Numbered from the stretch's first letter, positions 1 to 6,206 are shown. The stretch is 6,277 bases of DNA from Chitinophagaceae bacterium UBA3961 (GCA_002385265.1 DGDD01000064.1:1-6277), one strand, 5' to 3'. A program made the numbers and translations. Notes: generated from the letters alone by a model not told the origin.

Positions 1-30
1 AGAAAATCATTTCGTAGATACAAGGCAAAA

Positions 31-122
31 CGTTGCGCACCTTTGCGTTCTTTGAGTCGTTGCGGTAGCGTAAAAACTTCGACCCTACCGCAAAGTAACA
101 ACGAACGCAACGATTCGCAACG
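31..122. repeat. Large imperfect palindrome upstream of the ridA-like gene
   Basis: Two 38-nt arms (31-68 and 85-122) are inverted copies of each other with 30 of 38 positions matching and no gaps, separated by a 16-nt spacer (69-84). The arms are built around TTGCG words; the left arm has them at 33, 43 and 60. The best-matched blocks are the outer CGTTGCG, the middle TTGCGTTC and the inner TTGCGGTAG. No T-tract follows, so it is not a classical intrinsic terminator. It could be a REP-like intergenic repeat or a transcript-end structure for a gene to the left. No gene is visible in positions 1-172. Confidence 0.7.
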
Positions 123-172
123 TTCATTCAAGCTACTTAAACGATTATTAAACTTAAAAATTTAAATAAAAG

Positions 173-640
173 ATGTCCAAAGTAGAACAAAAACTTTCAG
201 AACTCGGCCTCAGCCTCCCCAACATACCACCCTCTAAAGGCGTGTATCATTCTTGCTTACAAGTAGGCAACCTCTTGTACTTCTCCGGTCATGTATCCAT
301 TGAAACCGATGGAACCTTCATCACCGGTAAATTAGGAGACGCTGCAAGCGATGAACAAGGCTTTCATGCCGCTGAACAATGCGGACTCGCCATTCTCGCC
401 TCCGTAAAGAAAAGCATCGGCGACCTCGACAAAGTAAAACGTGTCGTAAAATTATTGGGCATGGTAAACGCCACTCCCGAATACACCAAACACGCGTTGA
501 TCATCAATGGATGCAGCGAACTATTTGTAAAAATTTGGGGCGACACCCATGGTAAAGGCGTGAGAAGTGCCGTGGGAATGGGATCTCTCCCCAACAATGT
601 TTCAGTAGAAGTAGAAGGAATTTTTGAAATCGAAAGCTAA
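173..640 (+). CDS. RidA-family (YjgF/YER057c/UK114) enamine/imine deaminase-like protein
   Basis: The 155-residue product fits the single-domain RidA family and is slightly longer than canonical RidA (~128 aa), as in the YjgF-like_1 subgroup. Visible features are the N-terminal LYFSGHVS strand (residues 35-42), a central helix with LAILASVKK (72-80), and the C-terminal signature Arg131 followed by SAVGMGSLP and then VEVEGIFEI. In RidA the equivalent Arg binds the substrate carboxylate. Known family members hydrolyse 2-aminoacrylate and related enamines or imines released by PLP enzymes, giving a keto acid and ammonia, in the cytoplasm as trimers. There is no signal peptide. The start at 173 follows an A-rich leader without Shine-Dalgarno, usual in Bacteroidota. 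The PLP enzyme gene begins only 5 bp after the stop, suggesting co-transcription and that RidA processes that enzyme's product. Family assignment is firm; the substrate is inferred. Confidence 0.9.
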   Translation: MSKVEQKLSELGLSLPNIPPSKGVYHSCLQVGNLLYFSGHVSIETDGTFITGKLGDAASDEQGFHAAEQCGLAILASVKKSIGDLDKVKRVVKLLGMVNATPEYTKHALIINGCSELFVKIWGDTHGKGVRSAVGMGSLPNNVSVEVEGIFEIES

Positions 641-645
641 TTAGT

Positions 646-1755
646 ATGTCCAACTGGTATGAAATAAAAAAGGAAAGTCTGCCCGATACGCCCGCATTGG
701 TAGTATTCCCCGAACGGGTAAAGCACAATGCGCAAGCAGCGGTAAACTTGGTAGGCGATCTGAGCCGTTTTCGTCCGCACGTAAAAACCAATAAAAGCGC
801 AGAAGCTATTCAGCATTTGTTGGCAGTAGGTGTGTACCAATTCAAATGCGCCACCATTGCGGAAGCAGAATTGCTGGGATCGGTGGGCGCGAAAGATGTA
901 GTGCTGGCCTATCAACCACAAGGACCAAAACTGCAACGCTTCATCAAATTGATTCATGAATTTCCGCATACCCAATATGCTTGTTTAACCGACAATCCTG
1001 CGATCGCTCAAGAGCAATCCGACGCATTTAGAGCAGCAGGTATAAAAGTTCCCGTTTACATCGACTTGAATGTAGGAATGAATAGAACGGGCATCATCCC
1101 CGATGAAAAAGCCTTGGAACTCTATCATTTGATGCATAAGTTACCGGGAATCATTGTAGGTGGATTTCATGCTTACGACGGTCATTTGAGAAATCCGGAT
1201 ATTGTAGAACGCACAAAAGAATGTGATGCCGCCTATGCTAAGGTTGTTGCCTTGAAAGAAAAGGCGGAAGCTGCAGGACTCAAAGTGCCTGTGATAATAG
1301 CGGGAGGATCGCCTTCTTTCCCCATTCATGCTGCGCGCCCCGAAGTGCAATGCAGTCCGGGTACCTTTATTTATTGGGATCATGGCTACTCGAACTTGTG
1401 TAAAGAGCAACCCTTTCTAACCGCGGCTGTTTTAGTAACACGCGTATTGAGTTTACCTGCTCCGAATAAAGTTTGTACCGATTTAGGACATAAATCTGTA
1501 GCCGCCGAAAATGAAATCACCAAACGCTTTGCATTCTTGAATGCACCCGATTTGGTAGCCACCGGTCAAAGCGAAGAACATTTGGTTCTTGAAGCACCGA
1601 TCGGGCATTCTTACAAAGTAGGAGATGTACTGTATGGACTACCCTATCATATTTGTCCAACCGTAGCACTCTACGAATCAGTCTTCACCATTGAAGACGG
1701 TGAAGTCACCGGCACTTGGAGAAACACCGCACGGGATCGTTACATTACTTTTTAA
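646..1755 (+). CDS. D-threonine aldolase / D-serine dehydratase family PLP enzyme (fold type III)
   Basis: The 369-residue protein has an N-terminal alanine-racemase-like TIM barrel and a C-terminal D-serine-dehydratase-like beta domain. The PLP-lysine motif RPHVKTNK lies at residues 43-50, with Lys47 as the expected Schiff-base residue. Other landmarks are YIDLNVGMNRTG (about 138-149), GGFHAYDGH, IIAGGSPSFP and CSPGTFIYWDHGY. In the C-terminal domain PYHICPT places His335 and Cys337 where this family binds its divalent metal. From memory, eukaryotic D-serine dehydratase uses His and Cys at this pair while characterised D-threonine aldolases use His and Asp, so dehydration of D-serine (to pyruvate and ammonia) may be more likely than retro-aldol cleavage of D-threonine. 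Length is normal and no signal peptide is present. It sits between the RidA-like and dipeptidase genes, 35 bp before the latter. The family is firm; the exact reaction is not. Confidence 0.88.
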   Translation: MSNWYEIKKESLPDTPALVVFPERVKHNAQAAVNLVGDLSRFRPHVKTNKSAEAIQHLLAVGVYQFKCATIAEAELLGSVGAKDVVLAYQPQGPKLQRFIKLIHEFPHTQYACLTDNPAIAQEQSDAFRAAGIKVPVYIDLNVGMNRTGIIPDEKALELYHLMHKLPGIIVGGFHAYDGHLRNPDIVERTKECDAAYAKVVALKEKAEAAGLKVPVIIAGGSPSFPIHAARPEVQCSPGTFIYWDHGYSNLCKEQPFLTAAVLVTRVLSLPAPNKVCTDLGHKSVAAENEITKRFAFLNAPDLVATGQSEEHLVLEAPIGHSYKVGDVLYGLPYHICPTVALYESVFTIEDGEVTGTWRNTARDRYITF

Positions 1756-1790
1756 GTAGGCAAAGTTGCCTAGAATTTGAACGACACGAA

Positions 1791-2873
1791 ATGAATCCAT
1801 TATTCGCCATAGATGCGCACCTCGATCTTTCCATGAATGCAATGGAATGGAACAGAGACCTCACCCTACCGGTACCGAGTATTCGAAAGAGAGAAGAGGG
1901 ATTGACCGATAAACCCGATCGTGGAAAAAATACCGTTTCTTTTCCGGCATTAAGGGATGGCAATTTCGGCATTGTGGTAGCCACGCAAATTGCGCGTTAC
2001 GTAGCTCCGGATAATAATTTACCGGGCTGGAACTCTCCCGAACAAGCTTGGGCTCAAACACAGGGTCAGCTTGCTTATTACAAAGCGATGGAGCATAAAG
2101 GAGAATTGAAGCAACTCACCACTTGGAACGATATTGAAGCACAAGTCCATTATTGGAACACCAGTACTGATGAGCAAAAAACGATCGGTTATATCTTAAG
2201 TTTAGAGGGCGCCGATTCCATTGTTTCATTAGAGTACCTTGATATTGCTTACAACTATGGACTCAGAGCACTCGGCCCGGCACATTACGGCCCCGGCCGG
2301 TATGCCAATGGTACTAACGCCACGGGAAAAATGCCTCCAATGGGTATTGACCTACTTCACAAAATGGAAAAATTAGGAATCATTCTCGATGCTACCCATT
2401 TGTGCGACGACGCATTTTGGCAAGCAATGGAGCATTACAATGGACCGGTATGGGCCAGTCATCACAATTGTCGCGCTTTGGTAAATCACAACCGCCAATT
2501 CGACGACGAGCAATTAAAAGAATTGATCAAACGTGGAGCCGTTATTGGCGCTCCCATGGATGCTTGGATGATTGTTCCGAATTGGGTAAGAGGTGAAAGC
2601 ACGCCCGAATCAACCAACTGTAATTTAGAAGCAGCAGCCAATCATATTGATCATATTTGTCAATTGGCGGGCAATGCCGAACATATTGGCATTGGCTCCG
2701 ATTTAGATGGGGGCTTTGGAAAAGAGCAAGGGCCTTATGATGTAGATACCATTGCTGATCTCCAGAAATTCACCACCATCCTGGCAAAAAGAGGCTATTC
2801 GGAGGCCGATATTGAAGGCTTTATGCACGGGAATTGGTTGCGGTTTTTGAAGAAAGCATGGACCAAATCGTAA
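1791..2873 (+). CDS. Membrane dipeptidase-like (peptidase family M19) zinc dipeptidase
   Basis: The 360-residue product has the full M19 metal centre: His10 and Asp12 (AHLDL), bridging Glu139 (SLEGAD), His203 (DATHLC) and His224 (ASHHNC). Arg235 (NHNRQFDD) and the GSDLDGG motif (Asp304/Asp306) complete the substrate site. The His203-His224-Arg235 spacing of 21 and 11 equals that of human renal dipeptidase (198, 219, 230). M19 enzymes hydrolyse dipeptides and often accept a D-residue at the C-terminal position. An upstream in-frame ATG at 1716 would add 25 residues and overlap the preceding gene by 40 bp. I chose 1791 because the family starts just before the HxD motif and the extension resembles no part of it. 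No signal peptide is seen, so a cytoplasmic enzyme is likely. It probably belongs to the same operon as the two upstream genes. Confidence 0.92.
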   Translation: MNPLFAIDAHLDLSMNAMEWNRDLTLPVPSIRKREEGLTDKPDRGKNTVSFPALRDGNFGIVVATQIARYVAPDNNLPGWNSPEQAWAQTQGQLAYYKAMEHKGELKQLTTWNDIEAQVHYWNTSTDEQKTIGYILSLEGADSIVSLEYLDIAYNYGLRALGPAHYGPGRYANGTNATGKMPPMGIDLLHKMEKLGIILDATHLCDDAFWQAMEHYNGPVWASHHNCRALVNHNRQFDDEQLKELIKRGAVIGAPMDAWMIVPNWVRGESTPESTNCNLEAAANHIDHICQLAGNAEHIGIGSDLDGGFGKEQGPYDVDTIADLQKFTTILAKRGYSEADIEGFMHGNWLRFLKKAWTKS

Positions 2874-2895
2874 TTAGAGGAACCAATAGCGGAGT

Positions 2896-2926
2896 TTTGG
2901 TCGCAAGATTTTCGGCTTTGGTCTCT
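2896..2926 (+). promoter_or_regulatory. Putative LytTR-type operator, copy A, upstream of the kinase-regulator operon
   Basis: Two direct half-sites, TTTGGTCGCA (2896-2905) and TTTGGTCTCT (2917-2926), start exactly 21 bp apart. The element matches copy B (5479) at 26 of 31 positions and copy C (6176) at 24 of 31, and shares an uninterrupted 16-bp block with B. It ends 51 bp before the kinase start codon. LytTR-domain regulators are known to bind pairs of ~9-bp direct repeats with this spacing, so autoregulation is inferred. A weak -7-like box TAACTTTC lies at 2966, which would put transcription start almost at the ATG; that part is doubtful. Confidence 0.6.
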
Positions 2927-2977
2927 TAGTTCGGTCCCTCCCCTCGTAAATCGAGAAAAGCCTGTTAACTTTCCATT

Positions 2978-4012
2978 ATGAAAATTGCATGGTATAAGAA
3001 AACTTGGGTCACCATTCTGTTACACAGCTTGGTTTGGATCCTCTTGTTTTCACTTCCTTTTCTATTGAGACCTCAAGACAAAGGCGGAAATGCTTCCAAG
3101 AATGGTGTAGAATTGACAGCCTATATCATCAATGACGTGCTTTGGGTAATTCTATTCTATTTCAATGCCTTTGTACTCATTCCCAGAGTTCTCTATCCTA
3201 AAAAAGTAGGCTGGTATATTGTTACACACCTCATCCTATTTACAGTATACCTGTTTATCATGTGGGGAACCTCGGTTACATTCAGAACGGAATGGAAATT
3301 TAGCTGGGGGCCGCATATTTTCTTTACTTCCTTGATTTATACGTTCTTCTTTTTTGCAAGTACAGCTTACCAATTGATCAAAGACCGCATGGAAGCAGAA
3401 GAGATTCAAAAGGAAAAAGAAAACGAAAACTTAAAAACCGAGTTATCATTACTGCGTTCACAAGTAAGTCCGCATTTCATGTTCAATGTATTGAACAATA
3501 TGGTGGCTTTGGCGAGAAAACAGAGCGATCAGCTAGAACCCTCACTCATCAAGCTCTCCAGCCTGATGCGGTATATGTTGTATGAAACAGAGGGAGATAA
3601 AGTATCTCTTGAAAAAGAAATCGAATACTTGCAAAGTTATATCGACTTGCAGCAACAGCGCTATGGCAAAAAATTGAAATTGGAAGTGAATTTGAACAAT
3701 ATGGACAAAAGCTACGATATTGATCCGATGCTATTGATTCCATTTGTTGAAAACGCTTTCAAACACGGAACCGGATTTATAGAAGATCCCATTATTAAAA
3801 TAGACCTCTCTGCTGGAAATGGGTACTTAAACTTTGAAGTAGTCAACAAGTATCAAGATCAAATTGAAGAGATAAAAGACGCTACATCTGGTATTGGTCT
3901 CACCAATGTGAAGCGTAGATTGGCGTTACTATACGGAAAAAACCATCAACTTACGATTGATAAAAAAGAGGGATGGTTTAAAACTTCATTACAACTAAAA
4001 CTAACGGCATGA
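2978..4012 (+). CDS. LytS/YehU-type membrane sensor histidine kinase
   Basis: This 344-residue kinase has about four predicted membrane helices (roughly residues 10-30, 48-70, 79-97 and 111-131) with no large extracellular domain. A charged helical linker (about 134-160) leads to the His_kinase domain. The phosphoacceptor motif QVSPHFMFNVLNN puts the expected phospho-His at 166; it differs slightly from the commoner QINPHFLFN. The HATPase part has the N-box PFVENAFKHG (255-264, Asn259) and the G-box SGIGLTNVKRRL (304-315). These kinases autophosphorylate and pass phosphate to a LytTR regulator; with so little exposed protein the signal is probably sensed within or at the membrane. The stop overlaps the next start by four bases (ATGA), implying translational coupling. 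The gene begins 104 bp after the dipeptidase stop and has its own putative operator, so it is probably a separate transcription unit. The ligand is unknown. Confidence 0.93.
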   Translation: MKIAWYKKTWVTILLHSLVWILLFSLPFLLRPQDKGGNASKNGVELTAYIINDVLWVILFYFNAFVLIPRVLYPKKVGWYIVTHLILFTVYLFIMWGTSVTFRTEWKFSWGPHIFFTSLIYTFFFFASTAYQLIKDRMEAEEIQKEKENENLKTELSLLRSQVSPHFMFNVLNNMVALARKQSDQLEPSLIKLSSLMRYMLYETEGDKVSLEKEIEYLQSYIDLQQQRYGKKLKLEVNLNNMDKSYDIDPMLLIPFVENAFKHGTGFIEDPIIKIDLSAGNGYLNFEVVNKYQDQIEEIKDATSGIGLTNVKRRLALLYGKNHQLTIDKKEGWFKTSLQLKLTA

Positions 4013-4728
4013 TACGTTGCTTGGCAATAGACGATGAACCCTTGGCTTTAGAGCTACTGGAAGACAATATCAGTAAAGTTCCTTTTTTGAACTTATTGGG
4101 CTCTTGCAGCAATCCAATTGAAGCCATGAAATTTTTGGAGACCAAGGAAGTGGATCTCATTTTCCTCGACATTCAAATGCCCGGATTGACCGGTTTGCAG
4201 TTCATACAAAGTCTATCCAAAAAGCCGATGTTCATATTGATCACTGCCTATGAAAAGTATGCATTGGAAGGGTTCAATTTAGACGTGGTGGATTATCTGG
4301 TAAAGCCGGTTGCCTTGGACCGTTTCATCAAGGCCTGTAACAAAGCCAAAGAATTGTTTGATCTGAAAAACCGTCCGACTACAATCGGCACAGACGCATT
4401 ATCAAGTGCGCCTGATTACCTGTTTGTAAACGTGGATTATAGTTTGGTGAAAGTCAACCATAGCGACATAGAATGGGTAGAAGGATTGAAAGATTACATC
4501 AAGATCCATTTGCATTCCGCTCCCAACAAACCCATTGTTACGCGCATGAGCATGAAATCGATTGAAGACGAGTTGCCGCCCCAGCAATTCGTTCGCGTTC
4601 ATAAAAGCTTCATTGTATCGAAGCAGCACATCACCGCCATTCGCAAAAACTCCGTCTTCATTGGCACGCATGAAATTCCCATTAGTGATATGTATAAGGA
4701 GGTGGTGAATGCGATTGTGGGGAAATAG
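4009..4728 (+). CDS. LytTR-family response regulator
   Basis: The 239-residue protein has an N-terminal receiver domain (about 1-118) with the acidic pair Asp8/Asp9, phosphoacceptor Asp54 in FLDIQMPG, Thr79 in LITAYEKYA, and Lys99 in DYLVKPV. A linker (about 119-136) joins it to a C-terminal LytTR DNA-binding domain (about 137-235) showing IEWVEGLKDYIKIHL, MSMKSIEDELP and the hallmark FVRVHKSFIVSKQHI. It is the cognate partner of the kinase whose stop codon it overlaps. LytTR proteins insert into successive major grooves at paired direct repeats about two helical turns apart. The three 21-bp-spaced elements in this window are therefore natural candidate targets. All phosphotransfer residues are present and the length is standard. 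No clear terminator follows; an AT tandem repeat begins six bases after the stop. Confidence 0.94.
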   Translation: MIRCLAIDDEPLALELLEDNISKVPFLNLLGSCSNPIEAMKFLETKEVDLIFLDIQMPGLTGLQFIQSLSKKPMFILITAYEKYALEGFNLDVVDYLVKPVALDRFIKACNKAKELFDLKNRPTTIGTDALSSAPDYLFVNVDYSLVKVNHSDIEWVEGLKDYIKIHLHSAPNKPIVTRMSMKSIEDELPPQQFVRVHKSFIVSKQHITAIRKNSVFIGTHEIPISDMYKEVVNAIVGK

Positions 4729-4734
4729 GAGGAG

Positions 4735-4780
4735 TAATTAATAATTAATAATTAATAATTAACAATTAATAATTAATAAT
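4735..4780. repeat. 7-bp AT tandem repeat, about 6.6 units
   Basis: The unit TAATTAA is repeated head to tail six times plus a TAAT remnant. The fifth unit has a single T to C change (CAATTAA). The unit is nearly self-complementary, so the tract can fold into AT hairpins and is likely prone to slippage. It starts six bases after the response regulator stop. Confidence 0.9.
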
Positions 4781-4813
4781 GTAACAGCCGGCGAGATCAA
4801 AAAAGAACAAGGG

Positions 4814-4984
4814 GCGCTGCGAAATCGCTGCGGACGCTGCGCCGCTGCGGTGATAACTAGCTTAAAAGACTGATAGAATTTCAAACTCCAATCTGTGTAA
4901 ATCCGTAAAAATTTGCGCTTTCTGTGGTGAAAAAAGGAGAGAGGAATGAAGAGGGAAGATGGAGGAAATACACAGAGACTGCCA
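4814..4984. repeat. Long direct repeat, copy 1 (171 bp)
   Basis: This is the first unit of a tandem family. It opens with a GC-rich block containing four CGCTGCG words, then an AT-rich part with AATCTGTGTAAATCCG and TTTGCGCTTTCTGTGG, and closes with a purine-rich tail (4929-4968, only two pyrimidines in 40). It differs from copy 2 at about five positions. No convincing open reading frame is conserved across the copies. The CTGTG/TGTGG style resembles intergenic repeats I recall from Bacteroidota genomes, which I cannot verify here. Confidence 0.88.
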
Positions 4985-5156
4985 GCGCTGCGAAATCGCT
5001 GCGGACGCTGCGCCGCTGCGGTGATAATTAGCTTAAAAGACTGATAGAATTTCAAACTCTAATCTGTGTAAATCCGTAAAAATTTGCGCTTTCTGTGGTG
5101 AAAACAAGGAGGGAGGAATGAAGAGGGAAGATGGAGGAAATACAGAGAGACTGCCA
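4985..5156. repeat. Long direct repeat, copy 2 (172 bp)
   Basis: This copy directly abuts copy 1 with no spacer and is about 97% identical to it. The differences are two C/T changes, a small change with one inserted base in the purine-rich tail, and one further substitution near the end. The near identity implies a recent tandem duplication. Confidence 0.88.
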
Positions 5157-5263
5157 GCGCTGCGAAATCGCTGCGGTGATAATTAGCTTAAAAGACTGAT
5201 AGAATTTAAAATTCTAATCTGTGTAAATCCATAATAATTTGCGCTATCTGTGGTCAAAATAAG
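5157..5263. repeat. Long direct repeat, copy 3 (truncated, internally deleted)
   Basis: This copy directly abuts copy 2 and stops matching after GTGGTCAAAATAAG, so it lacks the purine-rich tail. It is missing 17 bp of the GC-rich block, between two occurrences of CGCTGCGG, as expected for slippage deletion. It carries more substitutions than copies 1 and 2 show between themselves, so it is the older or less constrained unit. Confidence 0.82.
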
Positions 5264-5478
5264 CAACACCACATCATCAAAATCCAACACTTCTTCAACC
5301 AACCACTGCGCAATTCACTCCCCTTTTTATTTTCTTTAACATATACCACTTTCCCTTTATACAAACACGTACAATAGCTCTGAAACGCTTACCCATATTG
5401 GTTTACAGAAATAAAAAAAACAGAATAAAATCAACCTTAAAATAAGTGTCAAAATTACGTTTATTTACTAATTTTGGG
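5264..5478. other. AT-rich non-coding stretch with no recognised gene
   Basis: This is the rest of the 862-bp gap between the response regulator and the next gene. I see no open reading frame of note, no RNA gene and no repeat. A TAATTTTG word at 5469-5476 matches the Bacteroidota -7 consensus TAnnTTTG but lacks an obvious -33 TTG and lies immediately before operator copy B. Confidence 0.5.
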
Positions 5479-5509
5479 TTTCGTCGCAAGATTTTCGGGT
5501 TTCATCTCA
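5479..5509 (+). promoter_or_regulatory. Putative LytTR-type operator, copy B, upstream of the secreted PepSY-like gene
   Basis: Half-sites TTTCGTCGCA (5479-5488) and TTTCATCTCA (5500-5509) start 21 bp apart. The left half is identical to that of copy C over all ten bases. The element ends 81 bp before the start codon at 5591 and 28 bp before a -7-like box at 5538, a suitable position for an activator site. The TTCGTC core also resembles the AlgR target word CCGTTCGTC known from Pseudomonas; AlgR is a LytTR protein. Confidence 0.62.
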
Positions 5510-5537
5510 AAGCCAGGTATGGGTGTTTAAACCGTTG

Positions 5538-5545
5538 TAGTTTTA
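5538..5545 (+). promoter_or_regulatory. Possible -7 promoter box for the secreted PepSY-like gene
   Basis: TAGTTTTA matches the Bacteroidota -7 consensus TAnnTTTG at all but the last base. It would start transcription near 5552, leaving a leader of about 39 nt. No clear -33 TTG exists at the normal spacing, which would fit activator dependence. Confidence 0.35.
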
Positions 5546-5590
5546 CACTGTCAATAGAACAACAACGACAAAAACATTAAAATAAAAAAA

Positions 5591-6031
5591 ATGAAAAAAT
5601 TAATCGCCTTTATCGCCGCTGCTATGATTAGCACTGCCGGTTTCAGCGCTACCGGAAAATCTGTAGTTCCTGATTACATCATCGCTAGCTTCCAAAGCAC
5701 CTACAAACAAGCGGCCGATGTAAAATGGGAAGAAACCAACAAATTCTACAAAGCTGAATTCCAACAGTTCGGTCAGTACCTTACCGCCTATTTTGGTGAA
5801 GACGGTGCCTACCTCGGAGTGAGCAAAAACATTCTTTCTTCTCAATTGCCCCTTTTGTTGCAATTCGATCTGAAGAAAAACTATAAAGAGTATTGGATCT
5901 CTGATCTTTTTGAATTGGCCGACCAATACGATCAAACCTACTATATCACTCTCGAGAATGGCAATGAAACATTGATTTTGAAGAGCGAGGGAACGGAGTG
6001 GGTTACTTTCAAGAAAATCGCTAAGAACTAA
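5591..6031 (+). CDS. Small secreted PepSY-like (beta-lactamase-inhibitor-like) protein
   Basis: The 146-residue product has a clear signal peptide, MKKLIAFIAAAMISTAGFSA, with likely signal peptidase I cleavage after Ala20, giving a mature protein of about 126 residues. The mature part resembles the PepSY-like family of Bacteroidota: FQSTYKQAADVKWEE (34-48), FYKAEFQQFGQYLTAYFGEDGAYLG (52-76), then a second half ending YYITLENGNETLILKSEGTEWVTF. The alternating beta-strand/helix pattern and the VKW plus aromatic-rich strands are typical. No catalytic residues are apparent and no lipobox Cys is present, so a soluble periplasmic or exported protein is expected. The function of such proteins is largely unknown. 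The gene stands alone between a putative LytTR operator and two terminators, suggesting a monocistronic output of the adjacent two-component system. The start follows an A-rich leader. Signal peptide is firm; family name is moderately sure. Confidence 0.8.
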   Translation: MKKLIAFIAAAMISTAGFSATGKSVVPDYIIASFQSTYKQAADVKWEETNKFYKAEFQQFGQYLTAYFGEDGAYLGVSKNILSSQLPLLLQFDLKKNYKEYWISDLFELADQYDQTYYITLENGNETLILKSEGTEWVTFKKIAKN

Positions 6032-6035
6032 GACA

Positions 6036-6069
6036 GTGACGGTTTAACCAAAAGTTACCGCACTTTTTT
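6036..6069 (+). terminator. Intrinsic terminator of the secreted-protein gene
   Basis: A hairpin begins five bases after the stop. GTG, CGGT and AAC on the left pair with GTTACCGCAC on the right, with bulges of one A and two T on the left and a CAAAA loop. Six T residues follow directly (6064-6069). Confidence 0.75.
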
Positions 6070-6101
6070 CATAATGGTTTTAATTTTGATTATAGGTTGA
6101 C

Positions 6102-6131
6102 GCCGCCTCTTTCTAGGGGCGGCAACTTTTT
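6102..6131 (+). terminator. Second hairpin, probable backup terminator
   Basis: GCCGCCTC (6102-6109) pairs with GGGGCGGC (6116-6123), eight pairs including one G-U, around the loop TTTCTA. AAC and five T residues follow. It reinforces separation of the preceding gene from the one starting at 6261. Confidence 0.65.
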
Positions 6132-6175
6132 GCCCCTACCCCACCCCTAAAACACCCAAAAACAGTGTATTTGCG

Positions 6176-6206
6176 TTTCGTCGCATGTTTTCCGCCTTTC
6201 GTCTCA
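6176..6206 (+). promoter_or_regulatory. Putative LytTR-type operator, copy C, upstream of the right-edge gene
   Basis: Half-sites TTTCGTCGCA (6176-6185) and TTTCGTCTCA (6197-6206) start 21 bp apart. It matches copy B at 25 of 31 positions, and the differences fall mostly in the 11-bp spacer, as expected if the half-sites are under selection. It ends 29 bp before a perfect TAnnTTTG box and 54 bp before the ATG at 6261. Confidence 0.62.

Noticed and set aside
769..785. TTTCGTC word inside the PLP enzyme gene as another operator half-site
   Set aside because: It lies in coding sequence and no second half-site occurs 21 bp downstream.
637..975. Minus-strand open reading frame of 112 codons
   Set aside because: It is antisense to the well-supported PLP enzyme gene, with a Cys/Phe/Tyr-rich composition typical of a shadow frame.
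1716..1790. Upstream in-frame ATG for the dipeptidase
   Set aside because: It would overlap the preceding gene by 40 bp and add 25 residues not expected in the family; the ATG at 1791 starts just before the conserved HxD motif.
2943..2955. Small inverted repeat CTCG-TAAAT-CGAG before the kinase gene
   Set aside because: Only four base pairs and no T-tract; expected by chance.
4759..5055. Minus-strand open reading frame of 98 codons in the intergenic gap
   Set aside because: It lies within the tandem DNA repeats and its peptide simply repeats with them (FYQSFKL twice). The frame is not kept in copy 3 and it has no protein-like family features.
4814..5263. CRISPR array
   Set aside because: The units are about 171 bp long, abut directly, and have no unique spacers between short repeats; no cas gene is present.
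5600..5935. Minus-strand open reading frame of 111 codons
   Set aside because: It is antisense to the signal-peptide-bearing PepSY-like gene and shows no recognisable domain.
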